Shown here piece after piece: positions 20,932-23,289 of a DNA stretch of 23,289 nucleotides. Both the position numbers and the translations under genes were made by a program. Under the pieces are notes generated by a model. That model made no database searches. It saw nothing but the letters and a program-made list of their open reading frames with translations, and was not told the origin of the DNA. Position 1 is the stretch's first letter; each line of letters begins with the position of its first letter. Source of the stretch: Anaerolineae bacterium. Lineage in GTDB: Bacteria > Chloroflexota > Anaerolineae > Anaerolineales > Villigracilaceae. The stretch is taken from contig JAFLCF010000052.1 of the NCBI GenBank assembly GCA_017303735.1, positions 1-23,289 of the forward strand, in the 5' to 3' direction.

Positions 20932-21905
20932 TCAAACAAACCGGGATGCAAAATTTTTGCCAACGCTTCGAGACCATCTACCAAGCGCGGACCGGGGCGG
21001 CTGATGAGGTTGTCGTCGATGGGGAAGACTTGATTATTTTGTACAGCGGCAATGGTACCCCAACCTTCGCGAGCAAGCACAGATTCGGGCGTTACTCCCC
21101 ACATGGCATCACCAAGCAGAATGATGGATGGGTTGGCAACCACGATTTGCTCCAGGCTCAACTGTGGATAGGCATCTGTCGCTTCACTGCCGATGTTGAA
21201 TCCGCCAGCACGCTCGATCAATAAATTGCCAAAGGTGCCGGGACCATACGTATACGGCTTGGCAGGGTCAGATGCGTCAATCTCATAAAAGACAGACGGG
21301 CGAGCGCTGATGGGGGCGATTTTCTCATCAATCACGGCGACGCGTGCCTTGAGCGAGTCGATCAATTCGGTCACATCGTGCCCGGTGAGTGCGGCGACAT
21401 TTTCGAGGCTGCCGTACATTTCTTCGATGGTGGTCGGGTTGTTGACGTAGAACACGGTCAGACCGAGGTCTTCCAATTGGTTGACCAGTTCAGGTGTGTT
21501 GATTTCGGCGGCGAGCACAAGGTCGGGTTCGAGGGCAACGATGGCTTCCACGCTGTATTCGCCCATCGAGCCGCCGACGCTGTCAATCGAAGCGGCTTCA
21601 GCGGGGTAATCAGAAAATTCATCGCGACCGACAACCTGGTCACCGGCGCCGACGGCAAACAAGATCTCGGTGATGGATGGCGCGAGCGAAACAACGCGTT
21701 GGGCAGGCGCGGCGAGGGTCACTTCACGTCCGAGTCCATCAGAGGTGACGAGGTAGGCTTCAGCTTCTGCCGCAGCTTCGGTGGCAACGGCTTCAGTGGC
21801 GGCAACTTCTGTCGGAGCAGAATCAACGACCGGCGTAGCCTGAGCCGGAGCGCATGCAGCGAGCAGCGCGATCAGTAAGGTCAAAATGAAAGTCTTACGA
21901 AACAT
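20928..21905 (-). CDS. btuF: cobalamin-binding lipoprotein of ABC transporter
   Basis: The 325-residue lipoprotein (lipobox LAAC, Cys18) has a long Ala/Thr/Glu-rich linker (about residues 20-50) and then a class III periplasmic-binding fold: RVVSLAPSITEILFAVGAGDQVVG opens the first lobe, ALEPDLVLAA follows, and the second lobe includes PSVFYEIDASDP and ANPSIILLGDAMWGV. This is the BtuF/FepB type that feeds FecCD permeases. AGGAGAA precedes the ATG at 21905. It is the first gene after the B12 riboswitch, so cobalamin is the likely ligand. Confidence 0.92.
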   Translation of the reverse strand: MFRKTFILTLLIALLAACAPAQATPVVDSAPTEVAATEAVATEAAAEAEAYLVTSDGLGREVTLAAPAQRVVSLAPSITEILFAVGAGDQVVGRDEFSDYPAEAASIDSVGGSMGEYSVEAIVALEPDLVLAAEINTPELVNQLEDLGLTVFYVNNPTTIEEMYGSLENVAALTGHDVTELIDSLKARVAVIDEKIAPISARPSVFYEIDASDPAKPYTYGPGTFGNLLIERAGGFNIGSEATDAYPQLSLEQIVVANPSIILLGDAMWGVTPESVLAREGWGTIAAVQNNQVFPIDDNLISRPGPRLVDGLEALAKILHPGLFE

Positions 21906-21935
21906 CTTTTCTCCTAGTGTGTGTGGTAGTACAGA

Positions 21936-21962
21936 ATCAAAATCCCCAGCATAGGCTGGGGA
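21936..21962 (-). terminator. terminator of cobalamin riboswitch
   Basis: On the minus strand CCCCAGCC pairs with its complement around TAT and is followed by ATTTTGATT. CTCCCACCTCCCC just before it can instead pair with GGAGGTGG in the aptamer's 3' part, giving an antiterminator choice. Confidence 0.8.
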
Positions 21963-21964
21963 GG

Positions 21965-22137
21965 TGGGAGAGTCAATCCGGTGTGGACCTGTTCTCCACC
22001 TCCTTTCCGCGAGAAGTGGTTGAACCGATCAGAGCGGGCGACCTGGCTTGGGTAGGGTCACGTTTTACGTGTGACCGAACTTCACAGTTGCGCGACAGCG
22101 CCGGGTTTGCACCGGACTTCGCCGCTTGCTGATTCGT
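21965..22137 (-). promoter_or_regulatory. cobalamin riboswitch
   Basis: On the minus strand the B12 box reads AAGTCCGGTGCAAACCCGG and continues GCGCTGTCGCGCAACTGTGA (22119-22081). It is followed by AAGCCAGGTCGCCCGC, the conserved core of the adenosylcobalamin aptamer. The downstream terminator at 21936-21962 suggests transcription attenuation of btuF-btuC-GNAT-btuD when B12 is plentiful. Confidence 0.95.
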
Positions 22138-22147
22138 TATGTTGAGG

Positions 22148-23289
22148 TCATTGTACCATTGCTTTTTGGATTACAGTCTTAAGAAGTCCGCGAAACACAT
22201 AGGAGTGAAATGGTGCAAGCACATACCAGTATAAAAATCCGCCAAGCCCGCGCGGTGCAAAGTATGCCGTTTGAATAAGATGATTTTCTTCCACACGCCA
22301 TTCCATCCAGCCTTCGCCGGGGGCTTTTAGTTTGGAGTGCAACAAAATAAGATTCTCTTTTTGTACATCTATTTGGTAAAAATTACTTTGCTTTCCTTCA
22401 ATTGCACCGCGCAAACGCCATAACCAATTCGCAAACAACCAGTCTCCATCTTTATCAAAGCCTTTGATGACATTCATGATTTTTTCAGCAGAGAGATTTA
22501 TTTCCACAGCACGATGATCGATGAAGAAACCTTCGTGTTTCAGGATTTTGACTCCGCTGGAGCCATCGTCCCATACTCGTTCTATCTTCAGCGGATGCAA
22601 ACGCTTCAGAGCTTCGACGGTAGCTGTTTCGTAATCCATGAGCTTTACCTCAGGGAAAGCTTTTTCTGCATTCACGTGCAAAATGATACTATCGCTCGAA
22701 AGCCCACCGACGAGCGCATACGCAATCGGGTACGGGACAGGCGTCATTAAGTCGATGCCGAATGCCATGAACCAGACAGGCACATAGGGAAGCAGAAAGA
22801 GACTGCGTTTAAGTCCGCGGGCGTTGGCATACATTTTCATCAAGTCGGTATAGACGAAGACTTGTCGCATCCCGATCTCGAAGACTCCATCACGCCCATT
22901 GGAGTTGGTCAAGGCTGCCAATAAGTAATCAATCACGTTTTGTACAGCAATCGGTTGGGACCTGTTCTTCAACCAACGCGGACCGGGAATAATCGGAAAT
23001 AACTCTGTCATAAAGCGGATCATCTCGAATGAGATACTGCCTGAGCCCGCAATGACTCCCGCGCGGAATTCTGTGACGGGGACGCTGCCTTTTCGCAAGG
23101 TCAGGCCGGTTTCGATACGTGAGCGCATGTGCGGAGCGATATGTTGCTCTGGGTCTGCCAAGCCGCCGAGGTAAATAATATGTTCAATCCCTGCTTGTTC
23201 GGCAGCGGATGAAAAATTTTGTGCGCCTTCCAATTCGATGGTGGTGTACCCATGCCCAGCCGCCATATTGTGGATAAGGTAATACGCTG
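22148..23289 (-). CDS. SDR-family oxidoreductase with DUF2867 domain (N-terminus cut by right edge)
   Basis: The frame is open to the right edge, so the start and the N-terminal NAD(P)-binding glycine loop are missing; the first internal ATG (23266) is not the true start. Visible first is AYYLIHNMAAGHG, then AAEQAGIEHIIYLGGLAD, which is the central part of an atypical NmrA/YbjT-like short-chain dehydrogenase fold. The C-terminal half (from about ERVWDDGSSGVKILKHEG to the end) matches the DUF2867 polyketide-cyclase-like domain often fused to such proteins. The substrate is unknown. It ends just before the B12 riboswitch and may read toward it. Confidence 0.82.
   Translation of the reverse strand, partial: AYYLIHNMAAGHGYTTIELEGAQNFSSAAEQAGIEHIIYLGGLADPEQHIAPHMRSRIETGLTLRKGSVPVTEFRAGVIAGSGSISFEMIRFMTELFPIIPGPRWLKNRSQPIAVQNVIDYLLAALTNSNGRDGVFEIGMRQVFVYTDLMKMYANARGLKRSLFLLPYVPVWFMAFGIDLMTPVPYPIAYALVGGLSSDSIILHVNAEKAFPEVKLMDYETATVEALKRLHPLKIERVWDDGSSGVKILKHEGFFIDHRAVEINLSAEKIMNVIKGFDKDGDWLFANWLWRLRGAIEGKQSNFYQIDVQKENLILLHSKLKAPGEGWMEWRVEENHLIQTAYFAPRGLGGFLYWYVLAPFHSYVFRGLLKTVIQKAMVQ
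22150..22155 (-). promoter_or_regulatory. candidate -10 box of cobalamin operon
   Basis: TACAAT on the minus strand lies about 13 nt upstream of the riboswitch 5' end. It overlaps the last codons of the upstream SDR gene. No convincing -35 box. Confidence 0.4.

Overview
The window looks like a chromosomal segment of an Anaerolineae-type member of the Chloroflexota. The grounds are a riboflavin-type ABC transporter (RibXY family) under an FMN riboswitch, proline/threonine-rich lipoproteins, a mix of Shine-Dalgarno-led and apparently leaderless genes, and many short palindromic and 7-8 nt periodic repeats. This assignment is an inference from gene content; there is no rRNA or marker phylogeny here.

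Layout. 1-2114 (minus strand): start of xanthine phosphoribosyltransferase (cut by the left edge), a 53-residue putative membrane peptide, a Thr/Pro-rich lipoprotein, and a UPF0175/DUF3368 (PIN) type II toxin-antitoxin pair. 2204-7739 (plus): maf nucleotide pyrophosphatase, a lipoprotein class B penicillin-binding protein, rsgA, holB-like DNA polymerase III delta prime, and a four-helix membrane protein that seems to start at AUA. 7762-10795 (minus): consensus promoter, FMN riboswitch, tandem terminators, then permease (ribX), lipoprotein binding protein (ribY) and ATPase. 10868-13703: an LSDAT/SLOG nucleotide-sensor protein, a YhhY/AaaT-like acetyltransferase (minus) and a TIR-TPR protein with six almost identical TPR units. 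13746-16830 (minus): valS behind a T-box leader with a good promoter. 16916-17677 (plus): TauE/SafE permease. 17793-18462 (plus): a compact AT-rich cassette with promoter, two 37-bp repeats at 46-nt period, a 16-bp hairpin and a 159-residue protein, which reads as a type III (RNA antitoxin) toxin-antitoxin system of the CptIN type. 18504-22155 (minus): cobalamin riboswitch, btuF, btuC, a SatA-like acetyltransferase and btuD. 22148-23289 (minus): an SDR/DUF2867 protein cut by the right edge.

Three vitamin or amino-acid modules are controlled by RNA leaders (FMN, B12, tRNA-Val). Between and inside genes there are three repeat classes: (a) 52-76 bp elements bounded by GTAGGG/CCCTAC, each directly upstream of an ABC transporter start codon; (b) hairpins sharing GTGACAGTC/GACTGTCAC; (c) 7- or 8-nt degenerate periodic arrays just upstream of start codons and, in valS, inside the reading frame. 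The most interesting single locus is the type III toxin-antitoxin cassette; the in-frame repeats in valS and in the lipoprotein are next.
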